Shown one piece after another: positions 9,470 through 18,965 of a DNA stretch of 64,000 nt. Position 1 is the stretch's first letter, and each line of letters begins with the position of its first letter. Position numbers and translations under genes: made by a program. The notes below the pieces were generated by a model. It did no database searches. It was not told the DNA's origin and saw only the letters and a list, made by a program, of their open reading frames with translations. The stretch is taken from positions 41,127 to 105,126 of the forward strand of contig CAZNJB010000007.1 in the NCBI GenBank assembly GCA_964573255.1, written 5' to 3'. This DNA comes from CAYNUJ01 sp964573255. Lineage in GTDB: Bacteria > Bacteroidota > Ignavibacteria > Ignavibacteriales > Melioribacteraceae.

Positions 9470-10845
9470 TGACAACTACTACTGTAGATTATTCAAAAGA
9501 ACTATCTCCTATTGAAGGAAAGCAGCCGCTTCGTAAAATAGACGATGTAATAGCCAAACCTCTGGAAACTAAACCGGATAGAAAATATTACATTGCTTTA
9601 GCGGTTACGCTTACGATGCTTATGATAGGTGTCGTTTCACTTGGACTTTCATTTTATTATGGAACCGGTATGTGGGGTAATAATAACCCTGTTGGTTGGG
9701 GGTTCCCGATTGTTAACTTCGTATTCTGGGTTGGTATCGGTCACGCCGGTACTCTTATTTCGGCAATTCTCTTTTTATTCAGACAGAAATGGAGAAATGG
9801 TATAGCCCGGTTTGCGGAAGGTATGACAATTTTTGCAGTTATGACTGCGGGGCTTTTCCCATTAATTCACGTAGGTCGTCCTTGGTTAGCAGGTTATCTT
9901 ATCCCTTACCCGAACCAACACGGTTTGTGGGTGGATTTTAACTCGCCGCTACTTTGGGACGTATTTGCGGTTTCAACATACTTTACAGTTTCTTTCATAT
10001 TCTGGTATGTTGGCTTAATACCGGATTTTGCAACTTTAAGAGATAGAACAAAGAGTAAAATTAAGAAGATTATCTATTCGATAGGTAGTTTGGGGTGGAG
10101 ACATTCCAACAGACATTGGCATCATTATGAAATGGTATATTTGATTTTGGCAGGTTTTGCCACTCCTCTGGTACTTTCGGTACATACCATTGTGAGTTTC
10201 GACTTTGCCGTTTCAATTTTGCCGGGTTGGCACGCAACAATATTTCCACCTTATTTTGTTGCCGGTGCTGTTTTCTCAGGTTTTGCAATGGTGCAGAATG
10301 TTCTAATATTTATCAGAAAGATTTTTAATTACGAACACATAATTACACTCGATACTCTCGAGAAAATGAATAAAATTATTGTGCTTACAGGTTCCATGGT
10401 TGGTTATGCATATGCTATGGAATTCTTCACATCCTGGTACAGCGGTGTTCAAGCAGAATCATTCACATTTGTCAACCGTGCTTTTGGTCCTTATGCTTGG
10501 GCATATTGGATAATGGTTACCTGTAATGTAGTTTTCCCGCAATTATTCTGGATCAAGAAGATTAGACGCAATATCCCTGTGATGTTTGTAATTGCGGTTC
10601 TCGTGAATGTAGGTATGTGGTTTGAAAGATTTGTTATCACCGTTACTTCATTATCAAGAGATTTCTTGCCATCAAGTTGGGCATATTTCAAACCCACACT
10701 TGTTGACTTGGGAATCTTGTTAGGAAGTTTCGGGTTCTTCTTTACATGGATTTTATTATTCAGTAAATCCTTGCCGGTAGTTTCTATCGCCGAGGTTAAA
10801 GCAGTAGTTGATGGGTCTCAACCATCACATCATGAGGAAGAATAA
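9469..10845 (+). CDS. actC: Alternative complex III subunit ActC, NrfD-like quinol-binding membrane subunit
   Basis: A 458-residue NrfD/PsrC-family integral membrane protein with about ten spans. The GTG start overlaps the actB stop by one base, so translation is coupled. The early GWGFPIVNFVFWVGIGHAG segment is the family hallmark around the quinone site. It forms the membrane half of ACIII with ActF. Confidence 0.95.
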   Translation: MTTTTVDYSKELSPIEGKQPLRKIDDVIAKPLETKPDRKYYIALAVTLTMLMIGVVSLGLSFYYGTGMWGNNNPVGWGFPIVNFVFWVGIGHAGTLISAILFLFRQKWRNGIARFAEGMTIFAVMTAGLFPLIHVGRPWLAGYLIPYPNQHGLWVDFNSPLLWDVFAVSTYFTVSFIFWYVGLIPDFATLRDRTKSKIKKIIYSIGSLGWRHSNRHWHHYEMVYLILAGFATPLVLSVHTIVSFDFAVSILPGWHATIFPPYFVAGAVFSGFAMVQNVLIFIRKIFNYEHIITLDTLEKMNKIIVLTGSMVGYAYAMEFFTSWYSGVQAESFTFVNRAFGPYAWAYWIMVTCNVVFPQLFWIKKIRRNIPVMFVIAVLVNVGMWFERFVITVTSLSRDFLPSSWAYFKPTLVDLGILLGSFGFFFTWILLFSKSLPVVSIAEVKAVVDGSQPSHHEEE

Positions 10846-10846
10846 G

Positions 10847-11986
10847 ATGAGTGATAAAGTTTTATACGCACTTGCGGCATTGTTCGATACTCCGGATGAT
10901 ATAATTAAAGCCGCTAAAAAAGTTAGAGAAGCCGGATACACTAAGTACGATGTGAATACTCCGTACCCAGTTCATGGTATGGATTCGGCTATGAAATTAA
11001 AACCATCTAGATTGGGTTATGTCGCTTTAGTATTCGGATTAATGGGCACAATATCCGCATTACTTTTTATGGCTTGGACAATCACTGTAGATTATCCTCT
11101 TGTAATAGGTGGAAAGCCCTATTTTGCTTTCCCTGCTTATGTGCCTATTATGTTCGAAGTTACTGTTTTATCTGCTGCAATAGCTACAGTTGCTACGATG
11201 TTGTTTGTTTTCTTTAAGTTCCCAAACAACAGCCATCCAATTCATGATACCGAATATATGAAATCCGTTTCAAGTGATAAATACGGTATTATGATTCAAG
11301 CAGACGACCCTAATTTTGATGCTACAAAAATTAGGTTACTCTTTAGTGAGTTGAACGCAAGTGCAGTTTATGAAATAAATTATGACGAAGAAGAAGCAAA
11401 AGTTAAACCAAGAATTTTTGAACCGAGATTCGTTGCTTTATTGGTTGGAATATTTGTTGTTGTTTCCGGAACCGTATATTTCTCTTTGAATAAATTAATG
11501 TTCATGACTCCATTCAATTGGATGATGGAACAGGAAAAGGTTATACCTCAAGAAAGGTATACAATTTTTGCCGATGGATTCGGAATGCGAGTTCCACCAA
11601 AGGGCACCGTATCGAGGGGTGAAAGTAGGTACGAATTTTACGGTAAGCCGGATGAAGCAGCGGTTAAAATGGTAAATCCACTCTTACCAACTAAAGAAAA
11701 TTTGAAATTAGGTAAAACAAAATATGATATATATTGCTCCCCGTGTCATGGATTCCACGCTGAAGGGGATAGCAGATTAAACGGACAATTCCCGAATCCT
11801 CCGAGTCTCCATTCTGAAAAAGTGAGAAATTGGAGTGATGGAAGAATATATCATGTAATCATGGAAGGTCAAAATGTTATGCCTTCTTATGCATATCAAC
11901 TTAACCGTCAAGAAAGATGGGCGGTTATTCTCTATATTCGTGCTTTACAAAGATCTTTAAATGCTAAGGAGTCTGATTTAGAATGA
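10847..11986 (+). CDS. actDE: Fused ActD-ActE subunit of alternative complex III
   Basis: I start at ATG 10847, directly after the actC stop, rather than at an in-frame codon at 10808 lying inside actC. Residues 1 to about 170 are ActD-like (DUF3341): a cytoplasmic LYALAALFDTPDD part plus two spans. From about residue 195 comes a third span (FVALLVGIFVVVSG) and a monoheme cytochrome c with CSPCH near residue 297 and a likely axial Met in GQNVMPSYAY, which is ActE. In the best-studied complexes these are separate genes. No frameshift or internal stop separates the halves, so it is one polypeptide here. Confidence 0.92.
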   Translation: MSDKVLYALAALFDTPDDIIKAAKKVREAGYTKYDVNTPYPVHGMDSAMKLKPSRLGYVALVFGLMGTISALLFMAWTITVDYPLVIGGKPYFAFPAYVPIMFEVTVLSAAIATVATMLFVFFKFPNNSHPIHDTEYMKSVSSDKYGIMIQADDPNFDATKIRLLFSELNASAVYEINYDEEEAKVKPRIFEPRFVALLVGIFVVVSGTVYFSLNKLMFMTPFNWMMEQEKVIPQERYTIFADGFGMRVPPKGTVSRGESRYEFYGKPDEAAVKMVNPLLPTKENLKLGKTKYDIYCSPCHGFHAEGDSRLNGQFPNPPSLHSEKVRNWSDGRIYHVIMEGQNVMPSYAYQLNRQERWAVILYIRALQRSLNAKESDLE

Positions 11987-13167
11987 GTTCTACCGGTGTT
12001 GATTATACGAAAAAAGAATTACCAAACAAACTAAGTTCTACCGGTTTGATATTACTGGCTATAGGCTTAGTTTCGATGATAGCTGCTTATTATACTAATA
12101 CTCAACGTGCAGCTTTCAATAACGTTTGGATATTAACATTTATAACTAGTGTTGGAGTAGGTTCTCTATTTTGGGTGGCAGTTGAGTATTTAGCCGGTGC
12201 TGTATGGAGTACTCCGTTCCGTAGGGTAATGGAGATACTAGCTTACTTGATAATTTTAGCAGCGGTAATTGCTATTCCAGCTTATTTGAGTTCCCATTCC
12301 ATTTTTCACTGGGCTCACCACTCTGCGGTCGAAAGTGATCCGATTTTGAAAGCCAAAAGTCCTTATTTAAATAATTCATTCTTCGGTATAAGACAGATTA
12401 TATTCTTTGGAGTTTGGATTATTTTCTTCTTTATCTTTACAAAAAATTCTTTCAGTCAGGATGCTAATGGTGACCAAGATTTCACCAGAAGAAATGTAAG
12501 ACTGTCAGCTGCATTTATGCCGTTGTTTGCTTTTACAATTACATTTTTTAGCATCGATTGGTTGATGAGTTTAGAGCCTCATTGGTTTTCAACAATATTT
12601 GGTGTCTATTATTTTTCGGGTACAGCACTCGTAGCAATGGCGGTAATTACATTTGCAAGTGTCAAACTTTATGAAAATGGATACTTAGTAAAGAAATTGA
12701 ACAAGGACAACTTTTATAGTTTCGGTGCATTGTTGTTTGCTTTTGTGAATTTTTGGGCTTACATAGCCTTCAGTCAATTCCTTCTTATTTGGTATGCAAA
12801 CTTACCGGAAGAAACCGTTTGGTACTTGCAAAGATGGGAAGGCTCTTGGCTTATTTTTACAGTAGGATTGATTTTTGTACACTTTGTTGTTCCATATTTT
12901 GGTCTGCTTTCTCAGCCGTCTAAAATGAATAAATCCAGACTTAAATTTATGGCATTGTGGATTGTTTTCGCCCACATGTATGATTTATACTGGATGATTT
13001 TCCCGACTTTTGACGGAAGTGGAGTGGTCTTTGGATGGATTGAAATTGGAGCAATAATTTTTATGGTTGGCGCAATAGTAACCTTATTCTCATTTATTGG
13101 TAAAGGTAAAAACCTTGTGCCGATTAATGATCCAAAATTAAAACGTGGAATTGATTTTAGACTTTAG
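11983..13167 (+). CDS. actF: Alternative complex III subunit ActF, second NrfD-like membrane subunit
   Basis: A 394-residue protein with about ten predicted spans. It starts with ATG overlapping the actDE stop by four bases (atga). ActF is the shorter NrfD-like paralogue of ActC. The soluble N-terminal KKELPNKL stretch precedes span one, and His-rich loops (HSIFHWAHH) are seen near residue 105. Position between actDE and the cytochrome c gene matches the usual act order. Confidence 0.93.
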   Translation: MSSTGVDYTKKELPNKLSSTGLILLAIGLVSMIAAYYTNTQRAAFNNVWILTFITSVGVGSLFWVAVEYLAGAVWSTPFRRVMEILAYLIILAAVIAIPAYLSSHSIFHWAHHSAVESDPILKAKSPYLNNSFFGIRQIIFFGVWIIFFFIFTKNSFSQDANGDQDFTRRNVRLSAAFMPLFAFTITFFSIDWLMSLEPHWFSTIFGVYYFSGTALVAMAVITFASVKLYENGYLVKKLNKDNFYSFGALLFAFVNFWAYIAFSQFLLIWYANLPEETVWYLQRWEGSWLIFTVGLIFVHFVVPYFGLLSQPSKMNKSRLKFMALWIVFAHMYDLYWMIFPTFDGSGVVFGWIEIGAIIFMVGAIVTLFSFIGKGKNLVPINDPKLKRGIDFRL

Positions 13168-13175
13168 GGAAGAAT

Positions 13176-14096
13176 ATGGAAAACAAATCTAAATATGACG
13201 ACGAATTAAAGTTTAGCGATTTGATAAAACGTCCTTACAGATTGTTTGGATGGTTTTATATCTATATATTCGTAGTTATTTTAGTAGGCGGAATATTTTA
13301 CGTTAAACATCTTGATTATGTATCATTTAATGCACAACCTCCAAGGTTAGCTTCTGATACGCTGGAAATACCTAAAATTCCCATGAAAAAGGGAGGTATT
13401 CAATTAGCTGCTAACTTGGACTTAATTCAAAATCCCACACCGGAGTTGATAGCAAAAGGTAAAGAATTATTTAAGAATACTTGTGCTAGTTGTCACGGTG
13501 ATAATGGTGATGGAAATGGTCCTGCAGGTTTGAATCTGAATCCAAAACCGAGGAATTTCCATGCAAAAGAAGGCTGGACTAACGGCAGAAGATTTGCTGA
13601 TATGTTCAAGACCCTCACTGAAGGAATATTAAAGAACGGTATGGCTGCTTACGAATATATTCCGGCAGACGATCGTTTCGCTTTAATCCATTTTATACGG
13701 ACATTTGAAAGTGATTTCCCTGAAATTACCGACGAAGAAGTAAAGGAATTGGAAATTACATATCACTTATTGGAAGGTCAAAAACAGCCTAATACAATTC
13801 CAGTTGAATTGGCAGAAAAGAAAATTGAAGAAGAATTTGCTCCCATCATGGAAAGAGCAAATTTGTTACTGAAAAATGTTACTTCTAATGAAGAACAGAT
13901 GAAATTACTTCAGTCTGTTTCTTCTGATCCATTGAAAGTAATTACATCCGTATTGAAAAATAATCTGAATTCAGATTACAATAGATTCAAAGATGTTATT
14001 TCCAGAGAACAACTTGATTTAGGATTTAATACAAAAGTATTGAGATTATCGGATGAACAAATGAGAAAATTGTTCGATATTTTCAAGAATTCATAA
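13176..14096 (+). CDS. Membrane-anchored monoheme cytochrome c
   Basis: 306 residues: one N-terminal span (WFYIYIFVVILVGGIFY), then a class I cytochrome c domain with CASCH near residue 106, a G-D-G-x-G-P-A-G loop, and a likely axial Met in KNGMAAYEY. A 100-residue helical tail follows with no recognised motif. Placed between actF and SCO, it is the natural electron carrier from ACIII to the oxidase, whose subunit II lacks its own heme c domain. That role is inferred from position. Confidence 0.88.
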   Translation: MENKSKYDDELKFSDLIKRPYRLFGWFYIYIFVVILVGGIFYVKHLDYVSFNAQPPRLASDTLEIPKIPMKKGGIQLAANLDLIQNPTPELIAKGKELFKNTCASCHGDNGDGNGPAGLNLNPKPRNFHAKEGWTNGRRFADMFKTLTEGILKNGMAAYEYIPADDRFALIHFIRTFESDFPEITDEEVKELEITYHLLEGQKQPNTIPVELAEKKIEEEFAPIMERANLLLKNVTSNEEQMKLLQSVSSDPLKVITSVLKNNLNSDYNRFKDVISREQLDLGFNTKVLRLSDEQMRKLFDIFKNS

Positions 14097-14103
14097 TTAT
14101 ATA

Positions 14104-14886
14104 ATGCTTAAAGTAAAAACATTTAACATATTGTTATTATTATTGTTAGCGGGAATGCTTAATGCTGTTTTTGCTTCGGGAGATCATCCTGAGGTAGGAG
14201 TAGTAGAAAAATTAGGCGTTGAGATTCCGCTAGATGCTGAATTTGTAACATCCGATTATGATACCGTAAAGTTAAGGGATGTGCTCCGCAAGCCTACACT
14301 TTTGGCTTTCGTTTATTATGAGTGTCCCGGAATATGCTCCCCATTGTTGACTGATTTAGCACGTGTTGCCGAAAAAATAGATTTAACTCCAGGAGAAGAT
14401 TTTGAAATCATCTCTCTCTCTTTCGACCATCGTGAAACTCCCGAGCTTGCTGCGAAATGGAAAAAGAATTATTTCGAAGGTATGAAGGGGAAATTTCCCG
14501 AGGAAAGTTGGACTTTTTTAACCGGCGATAGTGCAAATATTAAAAAAGTTACCGATGCGGTTGGATTCTATTTTAAGCCTAGTAAAGACAGTAATTATGT
14601 TCACGCTGATTTGGTTTTGAGTATATCTCCTTCGGGTAAAGTATCCCGTTATATTTACGGTATTAAATTCAATAGATTCGACTTAAAAATGGCTCTCTTG
14701 GATGCCGAGGCCGGGAAATCTACTCCTGCGGTATCAAAATTTTTGCAATATTGTTTCAGCTATGATCCCGAAGGACGTGCGTATACCTTGAATATAACTC
14801 GAATTGCCGGCACAATTATGCTTTTGGGAGTTATTATTTTTGCAAGTTTTTTAATAATTCGGAAAAAAAAGGATAAAGGTAATTAA
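14104..14886 (+). CDS. SCO1/SenC/PrrC family copper chaperone for CuA assembly
   Basis: 260 residues: an N-terminal signal, a thioredoxin-like domain with the copper-binding ECPGICSP (CxxxC, near residue 74), the later conserved His in YVHADLVL, and a C-terminal membrane span followed by a KKKDK tail. SCO proteins deliver copper to the CuA site of oxidase subunit II, encoded 2.6 kb downstream. The C-terminal anchor is less usual than an N-terminal one. Confidence 0.93.
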   Translation: MLKVKTFNILLLLLLAGMLNAVFASGDHPEVGVVEKLGVEIPLDAEFVTSDYDTVKLRDVLRKPTLLAFVYYECPGICSPLLTDLARVAEKIDLTPGEDFEIISLSFDHRETPELAAKWKKNYFEGMKGKFPEESWTFLTGDSANIKKVTDAVGFYFKPSKDSNYVHADLVLSISPSGKVSRYIYGIKFNRFDLKMALLDAEAGKSTPAVSKFLQYCFSYDPEGRAYTLNITRIAGTIMLLGVIIFASFLIIRKKKDKGN

Positions 14887-16530
14887 ATGGCTAACGATAC
14901 TTTAGTCGCTAATAAATCGTTCTTGGAAGAAGGAACCACAAAACGTGCTTCCGGCTTAAAATCTTGGATTTTTAGTACTGATCATAAAAGGATTGGTATT
15001 CTTTATCTTTCTTCGATAATGTTGTTTTTTACTGTTGCGGCTATTCTTGGCATATTAATGCGACTTGAGTTAATAGCGCCGGGAAAAACAATTATGGAAG
15101 CGCAGACTTATAATAGTCTGTTTACTTTACACGGGACAATAATGATATTCTTATTTATTATTCCCGGTTTACCAGCTGTATTTGGTAATTTTTTCTTACC
15201 TATTCAAATTGGAGCGTCTGATGTTGCATTCCCAAGATTGAATTTACTTTCTTGGTGGATATATATTACAGGTGCCATATTGGTGCTTGTATCTTTAATT
15301 TTACCAGGCGGACCAGTTGATACAGGTTGGACGTTTTATATACCATATAGTATTCGTTCTACATCAAATGTAATTCTGCCAGTATTGGGTGCATTCGTAC
15401 TAGGATTTTCTTCAATGCTGACAGGTATAAATTTCATAACTACAGTTCACCGTATGCGTGCCAAAGGAATGGATTGGTTTAAGATGCCGTTGTTTGTTTG
15501 GGCACAATATGCTACTTCTTGGATACAAGTGATTGCTACACCTATAATCGCAATTACTATCCTTTTAATTATTTTTGAAAGAGCATTTGGCGTTGGTATT
15601 TTCGATCCTGCATTGGGCGGAGATCCGATTTTGTATCAGCATCTCTTCTGGATTTATTCACACCCTGCAGTTTATATTATGATTTTACCTGCGATGGGTG
15701 TTGTATCCGAAATATTACCAACATTTGCCCGCAGAACAATATTCGGTTATAAAGCAATTGCAATGTCATCATTAGCAATAGCTTTTGTTGGCTATCTTGT
15801 TTGGGCGCATCATATGTTTACCAGTGGTTTAAGCGATACCGCAGCAATTATATTTTCATTATTGACATTTATCGTTGCTTTGCCCAGTGGTGTAAAAGTT
15901 TTTAACTGGGTTGCTACACTCTATAAAGGATCGATAGACCCTCAACCGCCATTAGTTTGGACTATGGTTTTCATAGTTCTTTTTTCAATTGGTGGATTGA
16001 CAGGGTTGGTTCTGGGTTCTTTAGCTACAGATATTTATTTACATGATACCTATTTTGTTGTTGCACATTTCCATTATGTGATGTTTGGTGGAACCGGTAC
16101 AATGTTCTTTGCAGCTCTGTTCTATTGGTTCCCCAAAATGACAGGTAAAATGTATAATAAAAAGTTAGCTACCTGGACTGCTTTACTTTATTTTGTGGCA
16201 TTCAACACATTGTATTTCCCTAAATTCTTATTGGGTTATAGTGGAATGCCAAGGCGTTATTACGATTATTTACCTCAATTCCAAACATTGCATGAAATAT
16301 CCACTGTTGGTTCTTGGTTGATGGCTATTGCCTTAACTTTGATATTCGCTAATTTGATTCATGCACTTTTTAAAGGTAAAAAATCGCCAGAAAATCCTTG
16401 GGGTGGAGTGACATTAGAATGGCAGACAAGTTCGCCGCCGCCTTTGTTGAATTTTAATAAAGAAATTGTTGTTACTAAAGAACCATATGATTTTAGCCAA
16501 TTGGAGGAAATGAAGAATGAGTCAAACTGA
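14887..16530 (+). CDS. ctaD: Cytochrome c oxidase subunit I, A2-type heme-copper oxidase
   Basis: 547 residues with 12 spans. Heme and copper ligands are visible in FTLHGTIMIF, SHPAVY, WAHHMF and the HFHYVMFGG stretch. The D-channel glutamate of HPEVY is replaced by Ala and preceded by Tyr-Ser (YSHPAVY). In the accepted classification that marks the A2 subfamily, as in the Rhodothermus and Thermus caa3 enzymes. The start ATG directly follows the SCO stop. Confidence 0.97.
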   Translation: MANDTLVANKSFLEEGTTKRASGLKSWIFSTDHKRIGILYLSSIMLFFTVAAILGILMRLELIAPGKTIMEAQTYNSLFTLHGTIMIFLFIIPGLPAVFGNFFLPIQIGASDVAFPRLNLLSWWIYITGAILVLVSLILPGGPVDTGWTFYIPYSIRSTSNVILPVLGAFVLGFSSMLTGINFITTVHRMRAKGMDWFKMPLFVWAQYATSWIQVIATPIIAITILLIIFERAFGVGIFDPALGGDPILYQHLFWIYSHPAVYIMILPAMGVVSEILPTFARRTIFGYKAIAMSSLAIAFVGYLVWAHHMFTSGLSDTAAIIFSLLTFIVALPSGVKVFNWVATLYKGSIDPQPPLVWTMVFIVLFSIGGLTGLVLGSLATDIYLHDTYFVVAHFHYVMFGGTGTMFFAALFYWFPKMTGKMYNKKLATWTALLYFVAFNTLYFPKFLLGYSGMPRRYYDYLPQFQTLHEISTVGSWLMAIALTLIFANLIHALFKGKKSPENPWGGVTLEWQTSSPPPLLNFNKEIVVTKEPYDFSQLEEMKNESN

Positions 16531-17149
16531 TTCCGCCAAAGTTCTTCAACACAATATCGTTCACCGTGATGATGTTGGCGCTCGTTTAGGAATGTGGTTG
16601 TTCCTATTTACCGAAGTGCTTTTATTTGGCGGCATGTTCTTGGTTTATGCCGTATACAGATTCAAATTTTCAGAACAATTTAAAATTGCCGGAATGGAGC
16701 TTGATACAGCAATCGGTACGGCAAATACTATCATTCTGCTTACTAGTAGTTTGACTGTTGTGCTCAGTATTGCTGCGCTTCAGAAGGGGAATAAATTCCT
16801 TGCCGGTTTATTTTTAATTCTTACTGAAGTTTTCGGACTTTTATTTATGATAAATAAATATTATGAATGGAGTCATAAATTTCACGTAGGAATATTTCCA
16901 GGATCGCAAGATTTATTGAATAAACCAAACGGAGAGATTCTCTTCTTCGGGTTATATTTTGTTATGACCGGTCTGCATGGTCTTCATGTTCTGATCGGAA
17001 TGATTGTCTTTGCCTTTATTTTTGTATTTATGGTTAGGGGCAAGATAACAAGTGATAATTATGTTAAATTAGAGAACGCCGGATTATATTGGCACTTAGT
17101 CGATTTGATCTGGATTTTCCTATTCCCGTTATTCTATTTAATTCAATAG
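16517..17149 (+). CDS. ctaE: Cytochrome c oxidase subunit III
   Basis: 210 residues, five to six spans, with RLGMWLFLFTEVLLFGG at the start of the first span and the C-terminal WHLVDLIWIFLFPLFYL typical of the family. It begins 14 bases inside the subunit I gene. It lacks the first two spans of the longer mitochondrial-type protein, as in many bacterial caa3 enzymes. Confidence 0.95.
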   Translation: MSQTDSAKVLQHNIVHRDDVGARLGMWLFLFTEVLLFGGMFLVYAVYRFKFSEQFKIAGMELDTAIGTANTIILLTSSLTVVLSIAALQKGNKFLAGLFLILTEVFGLLFMINKYYEWSHKFHVGIFPGSQDLLNKPNGEILFFGLYFVMTGLHGLHVLIGMIVFAFIFVFMVRGKITSDNYVKLENAGLYWHLVDLIWIFLFPLFYLIQ

Positions 17150-17156
17150 GTTGAAA

Positions 17157-17453
17157 ATGGAAAAAGTAAAACAAAATCATAGTGATAAGCACCCTAGTTA
17201 CGGTACATATGTTTTTGTATGGTTGGGTTTAGTTGCCCTTACAGCAATTACGGTTTCTGTTGCCGGAATGAATTTGGGCAATATCACTCTTTTAGTTGCT
17301 TTATTTATAGCCGCGATAAAATCTTCTTTGGTCATAAATATATTTATGCATATAAAATACGAAGAATTTTTATTCAAACTATTTTTATTAGTTAGCGGCG
17401 CCACTTTATTAGTAATTTTTCTATTAACATTTATGGATTACACTAATCGTTGA
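17157..17453 (+). CDS. ctaF: Cytochrome c oxidase subunit IV (bacterial, COX4-like)
   Basis: 98 residues from ATG 17157; an in-frame TTG six bases earlier is possible but less likely. Three hydrophobic spans and the IKSSLVINIFMHIKYE segment match the small prokaryotic subunit IV family. Spacing to the subunit III stop is seven bases. It stabilises the oxidase; no cofactor is expected. Confidence 0.9.
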   Translation: MEKVKQNHSDKHPSYGTYVFVWLGLVALTAITVSVAGMNLGNITLLVALFIAAIKSSLVINIFMHIKYEEFLFKLFLLVSGATLLVIFLLTFMDYTNR

Positions 17454-17463
17454 GGATTGATTT

Positions 17464-18081
17464 ATGTTTCCAGGTCCTTCAAATACAGTTGAAGCCGTTG
17501 ATTCAGTGATGTTTTATATCATCTCAATTTCAGTTGTACTGTTATTGGGAGTAACTTTTACGATGATATACTTTGTATTCAAGTATAATCGTAAAAAAGG
17601 TCATAAACCGAAAGATATTCACGGAAGTGTTATTCTTGAAACTATATGGATAGCAATTCCGACACTATTAGTCCTTTCCATGTTTTATTACGGATATATG
17701 GGATTTGAAACAATAAGAAATATTCCTGATGATGCATATAGTATTAAAACTACAGCACAAATGTGGAGATGGAATTTTGAATATGAAAACGGTTTTTCGA
17801 CCGATACACTATATGTTCCGGTTTCTACCCCTATTTTATTAGAGATGGAATCGAATGACGTTAACCATTCATTATATATTCCTGCATTCAGAATTAAAGA
17901 AGATGTGATTGCAGGTAAAACAAATTATCTCAGTTTCACTCCTACCGAAATAGGTAGTTATGATATAGCTTGTGCAGAATATTGTGGTTTGAAACACTCT
18001 ATGATGTACACAAAAGTTGTTGTAATGGATAAGGATGAATTCCAAAATTGGTTGAATAGCAAAACGAATGAGAATAAATAA
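17464..18081 (+). CDS. ctaC: Cytochrome c oxidase subunit II with CuA site
   Basis: 205 residues: two spans, then a cupredoxin domain with the aromatic TTAQMWRWNFEY stretch and the CuA ligands in CAEYCGLKHSMM (C-x3-C-x3-H-x2-M) plus an upstream His in NHSLYIPAFR. There is no C-terminal heme c domain, unlike caa3 subunit II. Its position after subunits I, III and IV is a rearranged order. The last 14 bases overlap ctaB. Confidence 0.95.
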   Translation: MFPGPSNTVEAVDSVMFYIISISVVLLLGVTFTMIYFVFKYNRKKGHKPKDIHGSVILETIWIAIPTLLVLSMFYYGYMGFETIRNIPDDAYSIKTTAQMWRWNFEYENGFSTDTLYVPVSTPILLEMESNDVNHSLYIPAFRIKEDVIAGKTNYLSFTPTEIGSYDIACAEYCGLKHSMMYTKVVVMDKDEFQNWLNSKTNENK

Positions 18082-18946
18082 ATTAAATAATGCCATCAAA
18101 ATATTATTGGAATTAGGAAAGGTTAGGATTACTTCCTTCGTTGCCGTTTCTACTTCTGTAGGATATTTACTCTACAGTGAGGCAATTGAATGGAAAATTA
18201 TTCCTGCTGCTTTGGGAGTATTTGTTTTGGCATTTGCTTCCTCTGCATTAAACCATTTCCAAGAACGCCATTATGATAGTTTGATGGAAAGAACAAAAAA
18301 CAGACCCATACCTAGCGGAAGGATTTCTTCAGATAAGGTATTGTTGATTTCTCTCTTCCTGTTGATTGTTGGGTCTTTCATTCTTTTGGTGTTCACCAAT
18401 AAAACATCTGTTATCTTAGGTTGGATAGCCTTTATTTGGTATAACCTAATTTATACGCCGTTAAAAAGGAGATATGCTATGGCAGTTGTCCCCGGTTCTG
18501 TTATTGGCGCTTTACCGCCGGTTATAGGCTGGGTTGCAGCGGGAGGACCACTTAATTCTCCCCAAATAATTGCTTTGGCATTATTCTTTTTTATCTGGCA
18601 AATTCCACATTTCTGGTTACTTCTTTTGATTTATGGAAAGGATTATTCTAAAGCTGGTTTTCCCACTCTTACGGAAAAATATAGCACAGCACAAATTACA
18701 AGAATGACTTTTTCATGGATCGCAGGGTTATCAACCAGTTGCTTGTTAATTCCATTTTTTGGAATTTCGCAGAATATAATAACTACATTGATGCTCCTTT
18801 TGATAGGTGCAACTTTAGTGGTTTATTCGCGTAAAATATTAAATAGTTTAAGCGGAGTAAAACTTTACCGTAAGGCTTTTATATACGTTAATTTATATGT
18901 TTTAGCCGCAATTTCAATTTTGACAATTGACGCTCTGATATTTTAA
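18068..18946 (+). CDS. ctaB: Protoheme IX farnesyltransferase (heme O synthase)
   Basis: A 292-residue UbiA-family membrane protein. The first prenyl-diphosphate motif region reads NHFQERHYDSLMERTKNRP and is diagnostic. It converts heme B to heme O for the A-type oxidase. No heme A synthase (ctaA) gene is seen in the window, so whether heme O or A is finally used cannot be told here. Confidence 0.95.
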   Translation: MRINKLNNAIKILLELGKVRITSFVAVSTSVGYLLYSEAIEWKIIPAALGVFVLAFASSALNHFQERHYDSLMERTKNRPIPSGRISSDKVLLISLFLLIVGSFILLVFTNKTSVILGWIAFIWYNLIYTPLKRRYAMAVVPGSVIGALPPVIGWVAAGGPLNSPQIIALALFFFIWQIPHFWLLLLIYGKDYSKAGFPTLTEKYSTAQITRMTFSWIAGLSTSCLLIPFFGISQNIITTLMLLLIGATLVVYSRKILNSLSGVKLYRKAFIYVNLYVLAAISILTIDALIF

Positions 18947-18965
18947 AATTTAAGGGTTATTGAGA

